A DNA stretch of 64,000 bases from Perkinsus olseni (Eukaryota; Perkinsozoa; Perkinsida; Perkinsidae). Location: assembly GCA_013115135.1 (NCBI GenBank), contig JABANP010000261.1, positions 1 through 64,000 on the forward strand. Reading direction: 5' to 3'. Shown piece after piece: positions 23,001-33,300 of the stretch (within the stretch, counting starts at the first letter, position 1; the number at the start of each line of letters is the position of its first letter). A program made the translations under genes and the position numbers. The notes under the pieces are model-generated. The model saw only the letters and a list, made by a program, of their open reading frames with translations, made no database searches and had not been told where the DNA came from.

Positions 23001-25621
23001 GCCTCGCGAGGACGGTCTCGTAGGCGCCGACACGCCATCGCGGCGGTTGCAGGTCTCCTCTGGCAGAGCCTTGCGCTACTTGTCTATGAACTTCGGAACA
23101 CTGACGGTCCATATCGACCCCGAGCCGATCAAGGTCAGCGACGTTGTCAAGCGGTGGATGAGCGAACAGAAAGGTGGGCAGCCACTTGCTATCTTACTCC
23201 CACTTGCAACTTCCTCAACTCTGTAGTCATCGACAGGTGACTATTCCCCTTCCCCTGTTCCTCCGAAGTCCCCTCGATACGCCACGCCCTATCAGCAGCT
23301 CGCAGAGGAAGTGGCTGATCGTTTGGACGCCAACATGCCCATCCACACCACCCATCTGATGAGGGCTCGCCGGAGGGTTGTGGGTCGCTGCCCGGCGGAC
23401 GGTGGGAGGTTGAGCTCAGGTGGCGGCAATTTTGTTGTGGAAGCGACACGATTCGTCTTCCGCTGTGAGCCACGCTATGATGGTGGACAAGGTGAGGTGG
23501 TTGTCATCTTTGTTGAGAAGACGTGGCTTGACGGTCATACTGGATGACAACAATGTAAGCGGTCCCGGGTTCGATTCTCCCCGATGGTATTTTGCTGGAT
23601 CGCCTTCAGACTTCCTCGGCCGTTTCACGTGTGGCTTCCCTTTACGTCGATCATGTTGTGATCTCCGCGCCGGAAGAAGAGACTGGCGAAGTGAAGTAAG
23701 TCTGATCGGGTCACTAGCCTTCTGTTTTTCGCTTATTAACAGACGAAGAGCCAGTCATCATGAAGGAACATTATCTTCTCATTAACTATTACTCATAGAA
23801 GACCTAGCGCGTCGCAGCGCGCTAGGACCCCCTGTCTAAACCAACACACAAGCTCGTCTATCGCCTAGGACTCATGCCGTCCTGCTACACCCTCAAACCA
23901 CATGAGTTGGTTCAAACCACCTTGTTGATGGTAGGACACACGTCACCCGGTTTCCGCTGACTAACAGACGAGAAAATTGTTCTCATGAAGGAAAATTATC
24001 TTTTTTGTATTTTCATACATTACTTGAAGAAAACATAGCGCGCGAAGATTCCCTTTTCAAACCAACACGAGGGGGACAGCAGCGCAGGTATCAAACAGGA
24101 TCAATTTAACCGTTCAGCAACGCGTCAACCACACGATGGTTGGCCGAAGACACGTTAATAGGTTGTCGACCTCTGGGAGGAGGAACTACGAAGATTCTCG
24201 CATGATCTCGACTGCTCCGTGCAATTGTATCTGCAGAAAGCATTCCGATAATGACTCGAACTACTGCTGTTCGCACCACTTCGCCATTTCCTCGGGATCG
24301 TATTCTCTTCTTGACGAAGAGGACATCGTGTAACTTTGCCTCTCAGTCGAGGAGGTAAATATGGTTCAGTCCTGCCCTATGAGACTTGACATGTGACGAT
24401 CTGTTTGACGTATGCGTGCACAATGTCTCGTCGCGTGCGCGCCTCACCTCTGCGTCTCGCGATCCACCCGCGCAGTTTAGCTACCACCGAACAAATGGCT
24501 CCATTCTCGAGCGTTTTCCCGGTCTCTCATAGTCTCTATAAACTTGAACCCTCGATAAAGATGGATTAGACTCTCTCCGACTCGCGGCGAGTCACTCGCC
24601 CCTCAGGTATTCCGTGTGCCCGGCCAACCCGTTGTTCGCCACTCTCTTGCTAAGCTACTACCGCAATCAGCTCATCTATCATCTGGGTCATGAGGCCTGC
24701 CTGGTCCTCGCCGCCGGTGACTTGACGAAGCTCTCCTTCCTGCGAACAGAGATTCTCCTGGAATGCATCCCTGCTCAGCAGCAGCAAGTACCGGAGGGTT
24801 GCGATCGAGAGTTGAACGATTTTGCCGTGTCCTTAATCGGGCCCGGTGGTCGAGTGTTGGTGGGTGGTGGCCTTGGCAGCTTGTACTTACCCTAGCCTCA
24901 CCACTACCGGCACGGACTTGGTCTCGAGAGCATCGGGGTTGGCGAAGGAGATGTATGAGGAAGGGAGATGTTCGTATTTGGAAGCTTGCTCCTTTGACTT
25001 CGCTAAGAAGGCTGTCAGAGGGATGGAAAAACGAGGGTAGGTGTTGCAATGAAAATCTGATATAGTTTTCCGCGCAAGGGATGGTACTCTGACAATTTCA
25101 TTCAAGCTGTGCTATTGTCGAGTAGGAAGCTCGGGTTGGCCGCTTTCGACGCACGACCGGTTGGTTACTCCGCGGAGAAGCGTCGTGGACTAGGTCCGTG
25201 GCGGACCTCTCGCCTAGAATGTCAGCGAGTGCTCGCGGGAATGCATACAAAGGGAATCGCCCGTTGAACAACAAGAGTCGGGGTTATCGTATTGGTCGAG
25301 GAAGTGGCTCATGACTTTGTCCCTTGCAGGTGCATAACGGTGAAGGGTAGGACCGTGCACATCACGGTCGAGAAGATGCATGAGCTTCTGGCTCTTCTTG
25401 AGTCGATCAAAGAGAGTATGCCGGGTCTGTGTCGTTCCAAAACTCGCCCGATTTCAGGTCCGGCCCTTCCTCAAGGTAAGGCCTTGTCCAACTCTTCGGA
25501 GGTCTCCTGTGGCGGGGTTGAGGAGAGGCAGCAACCCGCTCAGCGGGGGCTCTTCACACAACTACGTGACATGACGCTTGTCAAGCCTCTCGGCCGTTTA
25601 AACGGCACTTCGAGAATGTGA
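20019..25621 (+). CDS. GNPAT: Dihydroxyacetone-phosphate acyltransferase (GNPAT)
   Basis: Acylates DHAP at sn-1, the first step of ether-lipid synthesis on the lumenal side of peroxisomes. Seventeen exons chain in consistent phase: 20019-20327, 20382-20543, 20707-20934, 20988-21119, 21514-21599, 21646-21732, 21940-22022, 22158-22253, 22484-22624, 22884-23014, 23053-23173, 23237-23376, 23420-23554, 23610-23695, 24607-about 24855, 24896-25036 and 25330-25621, about 872 residues. Acyltransferase motifs: LLLPTHRSYIDFLVLSYICY (HX4D), LPFIATGDNF, GAFFMKRSF, and FIEGARSRSG (the family's EGTRSR). GNPAT-like features: LVPISIGYSRVM and LSMNFGTLTVHI. The last residues are TSRM; SRM fits the PTS1 consensus, so PEX5, encoded 5 kb upstream, could import it. 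The 5' start (ATG 20019) and the 24855/24896 junction are least certain. Four introns contain tRNA or tRNA-derived sequence. Confidence 0.94.
20328..20381 (+). pseudogene. tRNA 3'-half relic = GNPAT intron 1 (54 nt)
   Basis: The whole intron runs GTACGCATGGTCGCGGGTTC then GAACCCCGGTGACTTCC, ending TGCCTTTTTAG. TGGTC, GCGGG, TTCGAAC and CCCGG are a variable loop plus a T-arm with four of five pairs. TGACTTC and C follow as acceptor strand and discriminator. It is spliced between codons GAG and ATT. Confidence 0.58.
21600..21645 (+). pseudogene. tRNA 3'-half relic = 46-nt GNPAT intron
   Basis: The intron starts GTAGGTCCCCGGTTCGAATC, continues ACCCTCGGGGCA and ends TTTTGCTTTCACAG. AGGTC is a standard tRNA variable loop, CCCGG-TTCGAAT a T-arm, TCGGGGC-A an acceptor strand plus discriminator, and TTTT the expected terminator. 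The flanking exons code for the conserved GNPAT stretch LGKLKE|LNQRGAKILLLPTHRS, so both borders are fixed by protein conservation. Confidence 0.66.
22043..22115 (-). tRNA. tRNA-Glu(CTC), antisense inside a GNPAT intron
   Basis: 73 nt on the minus strand: acceptor TCCGATG pairs with CATCGGA, discriminator A, A box TAGTCTAGCTGG, anticodon loop with CTC, B box GGTTCGAGTCC, followed by TTTT. It fills more than half of the 135-nt GNPAT intron 22023-22157, which is bounded by TCTG|GTAAGA and ATATAG|GT. The protein reads LQHSG|AFFMKRSF across it. Confidence 0.96.
23555..23609 (+). pseudogene. tRNA 3'-half relic = 55-nt GNPAT intron
   Basis: The intron opens GTAAGCGGTCCCGGGTTCGA, goes on TTCTCCCCGATGGTA, then TTTTG and ends GCCTTCAG. 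CGGTC, CCGGG, TTCGATT, CTCCC, CGATGGT and A follow tRNA 3'-half order, with the T-stem partly unpaired. The flanking protein (LTVILDDNN|TSSAVSRVASLYVD) fits the family without a gap. Confidence 0.63.
23696..24606. repeat. Long GNPAT intron with an internal direct repeat
   Basis: This 911-nt intron lies between GTGAA|GTAAGT and CCCTCAG|GTATTC. It carries two diverged copies of a segment of about 90 nt: one from about 23740 (ACAGACGA..., CATGAAGGAACATTATCTT) and one from about 23964 (ACAGACGA..., CATGAAGGAAAATTATCTT). Both run into a TAGCGCG-containing stretch. It has an ORF of 65 codons at 24136-24333 with no support. Confidence 0.55.
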
Positions 25622-26916
25622 TGGTCGTCTGCTGATTGAGTTTGATGTTTCCCGAGAGACTCACTATTGGCGGCTGGTTTGTCCTTTTTTGTCATTATCA
25701 TAATCATCATCACTAGTTTCATAGGTTAGAACAGTGGCAGAGATCTCAGTAGCTGCTGTTGTGTTGATAGTGACACAAGTTGAGTGAATAGACGGGTGAA
25801 TAGACGAGGCCCGCTCAAGTTCAACTTGAAGTTGGGATGAGGAGGGGAGAGTCTTGGTTGTAAGATGCTTGTCGATCGCGGGCCACCGCCGCGGTGTGCA
25901 CGGCCTCGTGTCCGAATCTTCGAATGTTCGACCTTGTTCACAGTACCACTGTTGTCTGTACCTTTCGCGCGGCCAATCACTCAGAAGGCGCTACCCAACA
26001 GAGAATCAAAACCTCCGTGGAGGGGCAGCCTGAGCTACAAGACAGACACTGATGTACTCCACGCCTCACTGATATTTGACAGTAGTTGATGGTACGGTGT
26101 GGTGGATGTTAGCAGCTCCTACGGCCCTGCTGGCCCAATGGATAAGGCGCCCCCTCTCAAGGCGGAGGTTCTGCGATCGATCCCCGGGTAGGGTATTGAC
26201 CCAGAGTCAATTATAGTGCAAACTCATGTCGACAAAGAACTTTCCGACCGAGTTCTCGTCGAGCTGATTCAGAAGCAGCATCAGAATGAGTGATTCTCGT
26301 CCTCACCGGGACTCATGTGCCAATCCCGCTTTAAAGGACAGCCATGCGCATGCGTGCAAGAGTGTCCACGTCACCAACGGGGTGTTCATGTCCTCTTGAT
26401 GTCGGCGAGGACTTCTTAGCCCCGCCAGTCTCTCTTTCTCGTGGGTAGGACGAAACCCCAGACAGTCAGGGTGGCCAGCGGACTTTTCGAGTCCTGGGGA
26501 TGATGCCCGTAGTGTCGCATCGTGCCGGGAGATGTGGATGGGGAGATACGCACCGCCCATTGGATGCGTGAGCGGGCCCTGTTAGATGGAAAGGAAGCTT
26601 ATCAGTCTCAATAGACTCCTCGAGGGGAGCCCTTCCGCGAAGAACATGATAATCCCTTCATATAGATCTGTGCAAAAGTGCCCCCAGCGAATGAGCACTT
26701 GAGCGGAAGTCCGACCAAGTTGGTTGCGGTGTTGGACTGTGAACTCACTTACCTGGCAGCTCGACTCGTGGCTCGTGCGTTCGTTCGCTTCGCTTGCCTA
26801 GCAGTGGCGATTCGGCTAATATATTCAGTGGCGGGGCTTCAGGAGACAGCATGAGCAGGCTCAATGCTTCCTATGAAGGTAGCGCTTTTTTCAGGAGGAG
26901 CGTTGTTCTCCCTTCC
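25622..26916. other. Intergenic region before the LEA2-like array
   Basis: No coding gene seen apart from the tRNA-Arg relic listed separately. From about 26333 it carries the upstream flank shared by all three LEA2-like paralogues (CAGCCATGCGCATGCGTGCA). An in-frame ATG at 26851 exists, but the paralogues do not conserve it. Confidence 0.5.
26124..26195 (+). pseudogene. Degenerate tRNA-Arg copy
   Basis: 72 nt, near-identical in both ends to the intact tRNA-Arg(CCT) at 34947 (GCCCTGCTGGCCCAATGGAT; GATCCCCGGGTAGGGTA). It has a one-base loss and changes in the anticodon arm (loop CTCTCAA), and the B box is broken (CGATCGATCC for GGTTCGATCC). It is probably a dead duplicate. Confidence 0.8.
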
Positions 26917-27777
26917 ATGCCCATATCCCCCGACCTCTTCCGTCTTCGTCAGAAGGGGCGTTACGGGATTGATTACACTTCGGAGCATGAGAGAGCGCCT
27001 TCGCCTTCCTCGATACCGATCCAAGTTCGGAGCCCTCGGAGCATCCTGAGGGGAACTTTCTGTATTATTATGACCCTCATGGTTGCCAGCGTGAACCTCT
27101 TCGCCTTCCTCAATCTTGCGATCTTAGTTTGGGAAGATTGTATCATCGAGTGGTCTGTGTCGAGATGGAAGGTTGAACTCCGGGGTCTCGATCTGGGACC
27201 CGCCCCGTCATGGCTGGATGATCCACCATTAGATTTTGGTCACTTGCCTCCTGGAGCGGACGAGTATACTAACTTCTCGCTCGACCTGTCCATCAAGAAC
27301 AATCCGGAGTGGTTACACGTGGAGATTCTCGACGTGAAGCTGGGCGTCGGTAGCGGAAGTTTGGCCGTTGTATTCACCGACGACGTTGCCTTCAACGGAG
27401 CCGCTGATGTGTCTATCGCGAAGAGGGTGCGATTCGATACTATTAACGAGGTGCAATACTTGTGCCTCCGTCATGTGCCATGGGGCAATGAACCTTTTAT
27501 TTTGAAGATTCTTTTCGAGGCCAGGTTTTCATTTCTCGGCCGTAGCACTCGCGGCGTGGCTATGGAGACGTGGCTTCCGCTTCACGCTCTGGAGAGCGGT
27601 GCCCCAGCTCGCGAAGCGCGATCTAACATCACCGGACTCAAACGTAAACTAGTTTGGAGGTGTGCGAACTTGTATCACCATTCCCCCGATGAGATATGGC
27701 CGATAGCGGGAAAAGAATTCGGTGAAATTATGATGCGCGGTCGAGAGTTTATCTGGAGCAGCAGAGCGCGCCCTTGA
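26917..27777 (+). CDS. LEA2-like membrane protein, paralogue 1
   Basis: Single exon, 286 residues. A basic N-terminal cytosolic stretch (MPISPDLFRLRQKGRYGIDY) is followed by one membrane segment at about residues 48-70 (IIMTLMVASVNLFAFLNLAI). A beta-rich ectodomain of about 200 residues follows, with NFSLDLSIKNNPEWLHVEIL. The pattern (single N-terminal TM, then hydrophobic alternation around an N-P pair) resembles the LEA_2/NDR1-type domain of eukaryotic membrane proteins; this assignment is tentative. The start at 26917 was chosen over the in-frame ATG at 26851 because it gives exactly the same length as both paralogues and begins at the conserved MPxSP/MPIP motif. TTTTTTCAG at 26887-26895 could serve as a splice acceptor upstream. 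Confidence 0.82.
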   Translation: MPISPDLFRLRQKGRYGIDYTSEHERAPSPSSIPIQVRSPRSILRGTFCIIMTLMVASVNLFAFLNLAILVWEDCIIEWSVSRWKVELRGLDLGPAPSWLDDPPLDFGHLPPGADEYTNFSLDLSIKNNPEWLHVEILDVKLGVGSGSLAVVFTDDVAFNGAADVSIAKRVRFDTINEVQYLCLRHVPWGNEPFILKILFEARFSFLGRSTRGVAMETWLPLHALESGAPAREARSNITGLKRKLVWRCANLYHHSPDEIWPIAGKEFGEIMMRGREFIWSSRARP

Positions 27778-27799
27778 GTGCCCCCAGGGGAATGAATAT

Positions 27800-28060
27800 T
27801 TTTCATATCACGATGATGGGCCACCCACGGATGGTCGTTAGCCTGGTAGAGTCGTTGCGAAACTCAACTTCGACTGACCGTCAATAGCAATGGTATTTCA
27901 AAGGCCCCTTTGTTTAACAGAGCTTGCCATAATAGCATAATTCTCGAAGTCCTCTCAAGTTATGCTACCCGCGCTTAGCTCGGCTCCCCCTCTTTTCTCA
28001 CAGTTTCTCTGTCTTGTGTTGGTATTGCCTAGAAATTGGTTCAACCGCTCACTCGTGTTG
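27800..28060. repeat. Downstream flank shared by paralogues 1 and 2
   Basis: TATCACGATGATGGGCC, GGTCGTTAGCCTGGTAGAG and the following 200 nt recur with substitutions and indels at about 30328-30560, directly after paralogue 2. The duplicated unit therefore included the 3' region as well as the gene. No comparable copy was seen after paralogue 3. Confidence 0.8.
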
Positions 28061-29463
28061 TGCACAGCTCCACCTACCCGTTGCCTTTCTAGGAGAGGGG
28101 GATGGGGAGCCATCCAGCGATCCGGGCTGGGTTGTAGTGGGATGTTGCGCACTTCGTGTGCATGCGTGCTCTATCAGATCTATAGCTAATCGGCGCGGCT
28201 GGTGTAGTTGGTCGTCGTCCCAGCTCTTAGCGCCCTCTATCGTCACTCCTCTCACTAACCACTTAACCTGAGGCCCCTCGCGGTTGTGTTAACTGAGTCT
28301 GAGCACTAGAGTCACCACTAGTTATACCCGATACGAACCCTACAACAGGGTGACTCCGTGCCGACGCCGCGGCACCTCCTAGAAAGACGATTCTCGCCGA
28401 TGTACGGGAGGGTGGGTGGGTGGGTAAAGTTTTATCCACACTCCCCTCCGGTTCCTTGCGGTAGGTGTGAGCGTTTCACACCCTCGTCGCCCGGCTCTCC
28501 CCTCGTTCCCCTTTCCTTTCCTGCACTTTGCACAACATCTCCGTTCCGTTTGAACTTGCTCAATAAATTGAGCGTCACTCAATCATAATGCTAAATCATA
28601 TCGACGGAGGACTTTTCAACCGAATTCTGGTTGACCGTAGGCTGCTATGGCCAAGTTCATGATGAGGTAAATCCCGGAGAGTTTTATCGACGGTGAAACC
28701 GGGACGGATGGGGACAAGATATGCGTGCTAGCGACATTGGCTAGAGCACTAGGATGGATCCAGTTTCTTGTAATACTGTTCATCCACTCCAGTACCGTGG
28801 CGTTCCGTTCTCGACAAAAGGGTAACTTACGCCGCTGCACGCGTAAGAATTGTGTATCCGCTGTGCGCAGCCAAACGCGGAAGCCGCTGGAGTAAGGCAG
28901 CAGGGAAGGTAGTTGACGACTGCCCTCCTTGCGACTGCTAGTCGTTGTTAACCCGTGTTACTCTCACTGCCTTCCAGTCCGTCGCGGCCATCGTCCCGAC
29001 TTCCAGTCCCCGTGGTCAGAGATGCGAAAGCGGATAGCTGCTACTATGGCAGCCGTACCCTCAAGCGCCGTCGGTAAACAAGGAGCCCGCTTCAAAGGAC
29101 AGTTATGCGCACGCGTGCAAGAGTGTTCACGTCATCAACGGAGTGTTCGTGCCCTTTTGGTGTCGGCGTAGCCTTTTCGACCCCGCCAGTCCCCCTTTCT
29201 AGGTTGGGAGGACAAATGACCTGGCAGGTAAGATGGCCACCGGACTTTTGGAGTCCTGGAGATGATGTTCGTAGTGTCGCACCGTGCCGGGAGATGTGGA
29301 TGGGGGGGGGGTCCGCACAGCCCCTTGGATGCGTTGCTTGGCTAGCCTGGCAGTAGTTCTTCGGCTAATATCTCAGTTGGTGGGCTTCAGGAAGCAGCAT
29401 GGGCAGGGGCAATGTCTCCTATAAAGGTGGCGCTTTTTCAGTAGGAACGTAGTTCTGCCTTTC
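28061..29463. other. Intergenic region, tandem unit boundary
   Basis: No supported gene; short proline/serine-rich ORFs at 28358-28588 lack splice or homology support. From about 29093 to 29360 it repeats the upstream flank seen before paralogue 1 (26333-26560), including GTGCCGGGAGATGTGGATGG, present in both. Confidence 0.6.
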
Positions 29464-30324
29464 ATGCCCTTATCCCCCGACTTTCCCCGTCTCCGTCAGG
29501 TGGGGCGGTATGGGGTTGATTACACTTCGGAGCATGAGAGAACACCTGTACCTCCCTCGACACCAATCAAAGCTCAAACCCCTCGAGGCATCCTGAGGAG
29601 GAGCCTCTGTATGATTATGAGCCTCATGGTTGCCAGCGTGAACTTCGTCGCCCTTCTCAATCTTGGGGTCTTCGTTTCGGAATATTATATCATCGAAGGG
29701 TGTGTATCGAGATGGAAGGTTGAACTCCGGGGTCTCGATCTAGGACCCGCCCCGTCATGGTTGGATGATCCACCATGGGATTTTGATCACCTGCCTCCCG
29801 GAGCGGACGAGTACGCTAACTTCTCGCTCGACCTGTCCATCGAGAACAATCCGGAGTGGTTACACGTGGAGATTCTTGCCGTGACAGCGAGCTTCGAATT
29901 CGGAATCCTGGTCTATTTATTCACTGACGACGTCATTTTCAACGGAGCCGCTGATGTATCTATTGCTGAGAGGGTACGTTTCAATACCTTCAACGAAGGG
30001 ATATACTTGTGTCTTCGCCATGTGCCTTGGGGCGATGAACCTCTCATTTTCAAGATTTATTTGGAGTCCAGGTTCTCATTTTTCGGCCATACGAGTCGCG
30101 CTTTGACTTTCCAGACGTGGCTTCCGCTTCATGCTTCGAAGGGCGGTGTCCCGACTCGCGAAGCAAGATCTAACATCACTCAGTTCGGACTCACAATAGC
30201 TAAGAAGTGTGCGGACTTCTATCACTATTTCCGCAACGAAGAGTCGTCGATAGCCGAAACAGAGCTCGGCGAGGCTGTTTTGTTAGATCGGGCGGATCTC
30301 TGGAGCAGCACAGCGCGCCCATGA
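29464..30324 (+). CDS. LEA2-like membrane protein, paralogue 2
   Basis: Single exon, 286 residues, collinear with paralogue 1 without gaps. The block RWKVELRGLDLGPAPSWLDD is identical in all three copies, and the ectodomain core NFSLDLSIENNPEWLHVEIL differs from copy 1 by one residue. The membrane segment at about residues 48-70 is conserved. The C-terminal third diverges most. The ATG upstream in copy 1 (26851) corresponds here to an ATG followed by a frameshift and stop, which supports the start at 29464. Function unknown. Expansion by tandem duplication is directly visible. Confidence 0.82.
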   Translation: MPLSPDFPRLRQVGRYGVDYTSEHERTPVPPSTPIKAQTPRGILRRSLCMIMSLMVASVNFVALLNLGVFVSEYYIIEGCVSRWKVELRGLDLGPAPSWLDDPPWDFDHLPPGADEYANFSLDLSIENNPEWLHVEILAVTASFEFGILVYLFTDDVIFNGAADVSIAERVRFNTFNEGIYLCLRHVPWGDEPLIFKIYLESRFSFFGHTSRALTFQTWLPLHASKGGVPTREARSNITQFGLTIAKKCADFYHYFRNEESSIAETELGEAVLLDRADLWSSTARP

Positions 30325-33300
30325 TATTATTCCTATCACGAAGATGGGCCTACCACGCATGGTCGTTAGCCTGGTAGAGCCGTTGCGAAACTTAAACTCA
30401 ACTGATCGTCAATAGCGATGGTATTTCGAAGGTCCCCTTGTTTAACAAAGTTTGTCATGATAGTGCAAGTCTCGAAGTTCGCTAAAGTTATGATACTCAG
30501 TCTTAGCTCGGCTCCCTATTTTCTTACAGTTCCTCTGCCTTGTGTCGGTACTGCCAGGGTCGCTAAGAGCGGGAAGGGGGAAAGTCGTCAACCGGAATAA
30601 CTGGTTGGTTCGTCCGACTCCCTATCAGCGACTAACTGACAGTGAGAGACTCCCGTTAATTGATCAAACACAACTGAATACATTCCTTGTCTGAGTCAAC
30701 TCTAACGTGTAGTCTGAGTCACACACAGTGTGTCTCCAGCACGGCTGACCACTTTCAGCCTCTGGGATCTGCATCATGTGCTAAAGACGATCTGTCCAAT
30801 TATCGCTGAGCGAGTAGCTCAGTATATCGGTCAAGCTTCAGAAGAGTCGGGAACGACGTCCAGAGCTCGCTAGGAGCTCATGTAATATCAGCTCCTATAC
30901 ACGAAGACAACGATTGTGTGACGACCGATGCGCTCCAGCCAACAAACTCTGCATTCGACGAGGAGTGCTTGTCGACTACATACACCATGCCCCGCGAGCC
31001 ACATTCTCCTTCCACGAACTTCAGCCCTAAATTGAATCGGTAGCATGTAAGTATCATGGTCAATGCCCATTGGTGATGGATCCTGACTCATGACCGGTCC
31101 TGATTCCCGTTGAGGTAACGTAAGATAGAACACCAGTTGCACTTCCTTCATGGCTGCTAGTGATTAGCCCATTGAGTTATTCTGAGTTAAACTCGCAGGG
31201 TTCGACGTAGGTAAAGCCAAGAGCCAGGGGACACCCTCCCTCTTGTGTCCGGAGACGACACAAGCTGTGGGATGGACCGTTGGGCCCTACAGCAAGCTGA
31301 GCAACGGCCTCACCACCCATGCAGCCGTCGAATTGGGGTTTCTCGTTTCATGCGTGAGAATATTTAAGGAGCCTTGCCTCCTACTCGGAAGCTATGTCTT
31401 TCCTTCATCTGAGCTATGCCTCAGGAGGACCTTCGCGTCTTCGTTTCATTTCTTTATCGAAATCCTAGGCGTTGCGGCCTACTTGTTAGATCTTTCCGCT
31501 CGCGTCCCCTCTAAACCTCTGAGAATGCATTACAGAATTGGGGCTTAGATTTGGTTTCTTCGGAAACTCGAGGCTCTCCTTATTCTTTAGTTTTTCGGTG
31601 GTATAGTCGTGAATGACCGCTGATATATTCTAGCGCTTTGAGTTTTCGCCGAGTAGATAGTCCGACTGATGACGGTAGTTACCTCGGAGTAGCTCGATGC
31701 TCGATTCGTTTGCGTGGCCTGACTCGAGCCGGAAATGGTAGAAATGGATCCAAGTTAGTGACGAGCGTCCTGGCTTCCTGAGAGGTCGAGGTTGACAGCC
31801 TCGCGGCTTCTGCACGAGTAGTAGTCTTTTGCCGGTGGCCACTCCCGTATGTGCGCAAATTGTGCGAATCTCCATGATCCACAAGATCGGATCTCACGTC
31901 GGTTCGTTTGAGGACTAGGTCAGTAACAATTGAAACAGTTGATCTGATAATTTCGGATGCAGTTCGCAGATTAAACCATCCGAGTCGGAAAAATCCGACA
32001 TTATGCAGCAACATCGGCTGCCAAGCTGCTTCTATCATAAGCACGGACTGCAGCTTATCTCGAAGTGATGCGATCCCTTCGAGTTGGGTGATAAGTCCCA
32101 GAGATGCTTCGAGCATCGGCACGGTTCTGAAAAAATATCATTCAGGCTCCAGGATACCTTGCTTGCAATCACTCCTCTTAACCTGTCCCGAGCGACACAG
32201 TTCGCTTGGAGCTATCAGCTCGGCCGTAGGGCAGTAGCTGAACTGTTCAGTCTGATCAAGAACGTTGCATTTTGTCGCCCTACTCCTCGAGGTAGAAGCT
32301 TCCTAGAGGCCCAGGCCCTGGGGTTCAGGGAAGACCTTCCTTCAGGCTCCAGAAGCGCGTTCATGATTGCCCGTCCTTTCGGAGTGTGGCGGTTTACCTT
32401 CAGTGGGAGTTTCCTGAAGGAAACCATCGACCTGGTAGGTCCTGGGATCACCAGTCGTGATCTCATGCCTCCAGCTCAGGCACCGTGGTTCGCTTGCCCA
32501 CCAACTCGCAATGGCTGTCACAGTTCTCGCACCTGAGCGGCCGTCCCTGTCTGGGGCAAGCCGTTTGACACGGTTCTCAGCTTCTCTGAGATGCCTCACG
32601 AGTGACACCCCCCTGCACAGCGCGCACTGCACTGCTCGGGCTTCGGAACCACCTCCTCCCAGTCCCCCGCGGCTACGGTTTTAACACCGCAGTGGATACA
32701 AATTATATCCATATTTCTCTCACGAAACGAGAAAATTCTTGTCGGTCGAAACGATTTGAGATGAGGTGAACAGTGGATCAGACGCTCATGGACATTTCTG
32801 GTACACCCTGACATATCGGAGATCAGAGTTGAAGAGTCCGTCGAGCAACTCGGGATTACGAATCGACCACAGCGAGGGGGCGAAGGTGCCTCCTCTTACA
32901 CGATTCAAATCGCGGCATGAGCTCTTTCTAGTAGAAAGTTTCTACAATATTGTATGAAGTCGCGGACAGAGCATTGGGGCTTCAACGGACGACACACGTC
33001 GTCTGTCGAGGCAAGGTCAAGGAGACTGCTCCATGGGACAGCCATGCGCTTGCGTGCAAGAGAGTTGACGTCACAAACGCAGTGTTCCTACTTTCTTGGT
33101 GTCTGGTGCGACGTAGACTCCTTGGCCCCCTCAGTCCCTCTTCCCAGATGGAGAGGGCAAACAGCCAATCGGGTATTCTGGGCAGCGGACTCATAATTTT
33201 CGTTTCGTTGTGGTTTCGCACCGCGGCGAAGCATGTGTGCGTAGAGCCTCTCGTGTCGGGGCTCGACCTTCAGGAAACAGCATGAGCAGCCTCGATCTTT

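Noticed and set aside
26794..26916. N-terminal extension of LEA2-like paralogue 1 (ATG 26851 or earlier)
   Set aside because: The other two copies have frameshifts and stops here, and the shorter start equalises all three at 286 codons.
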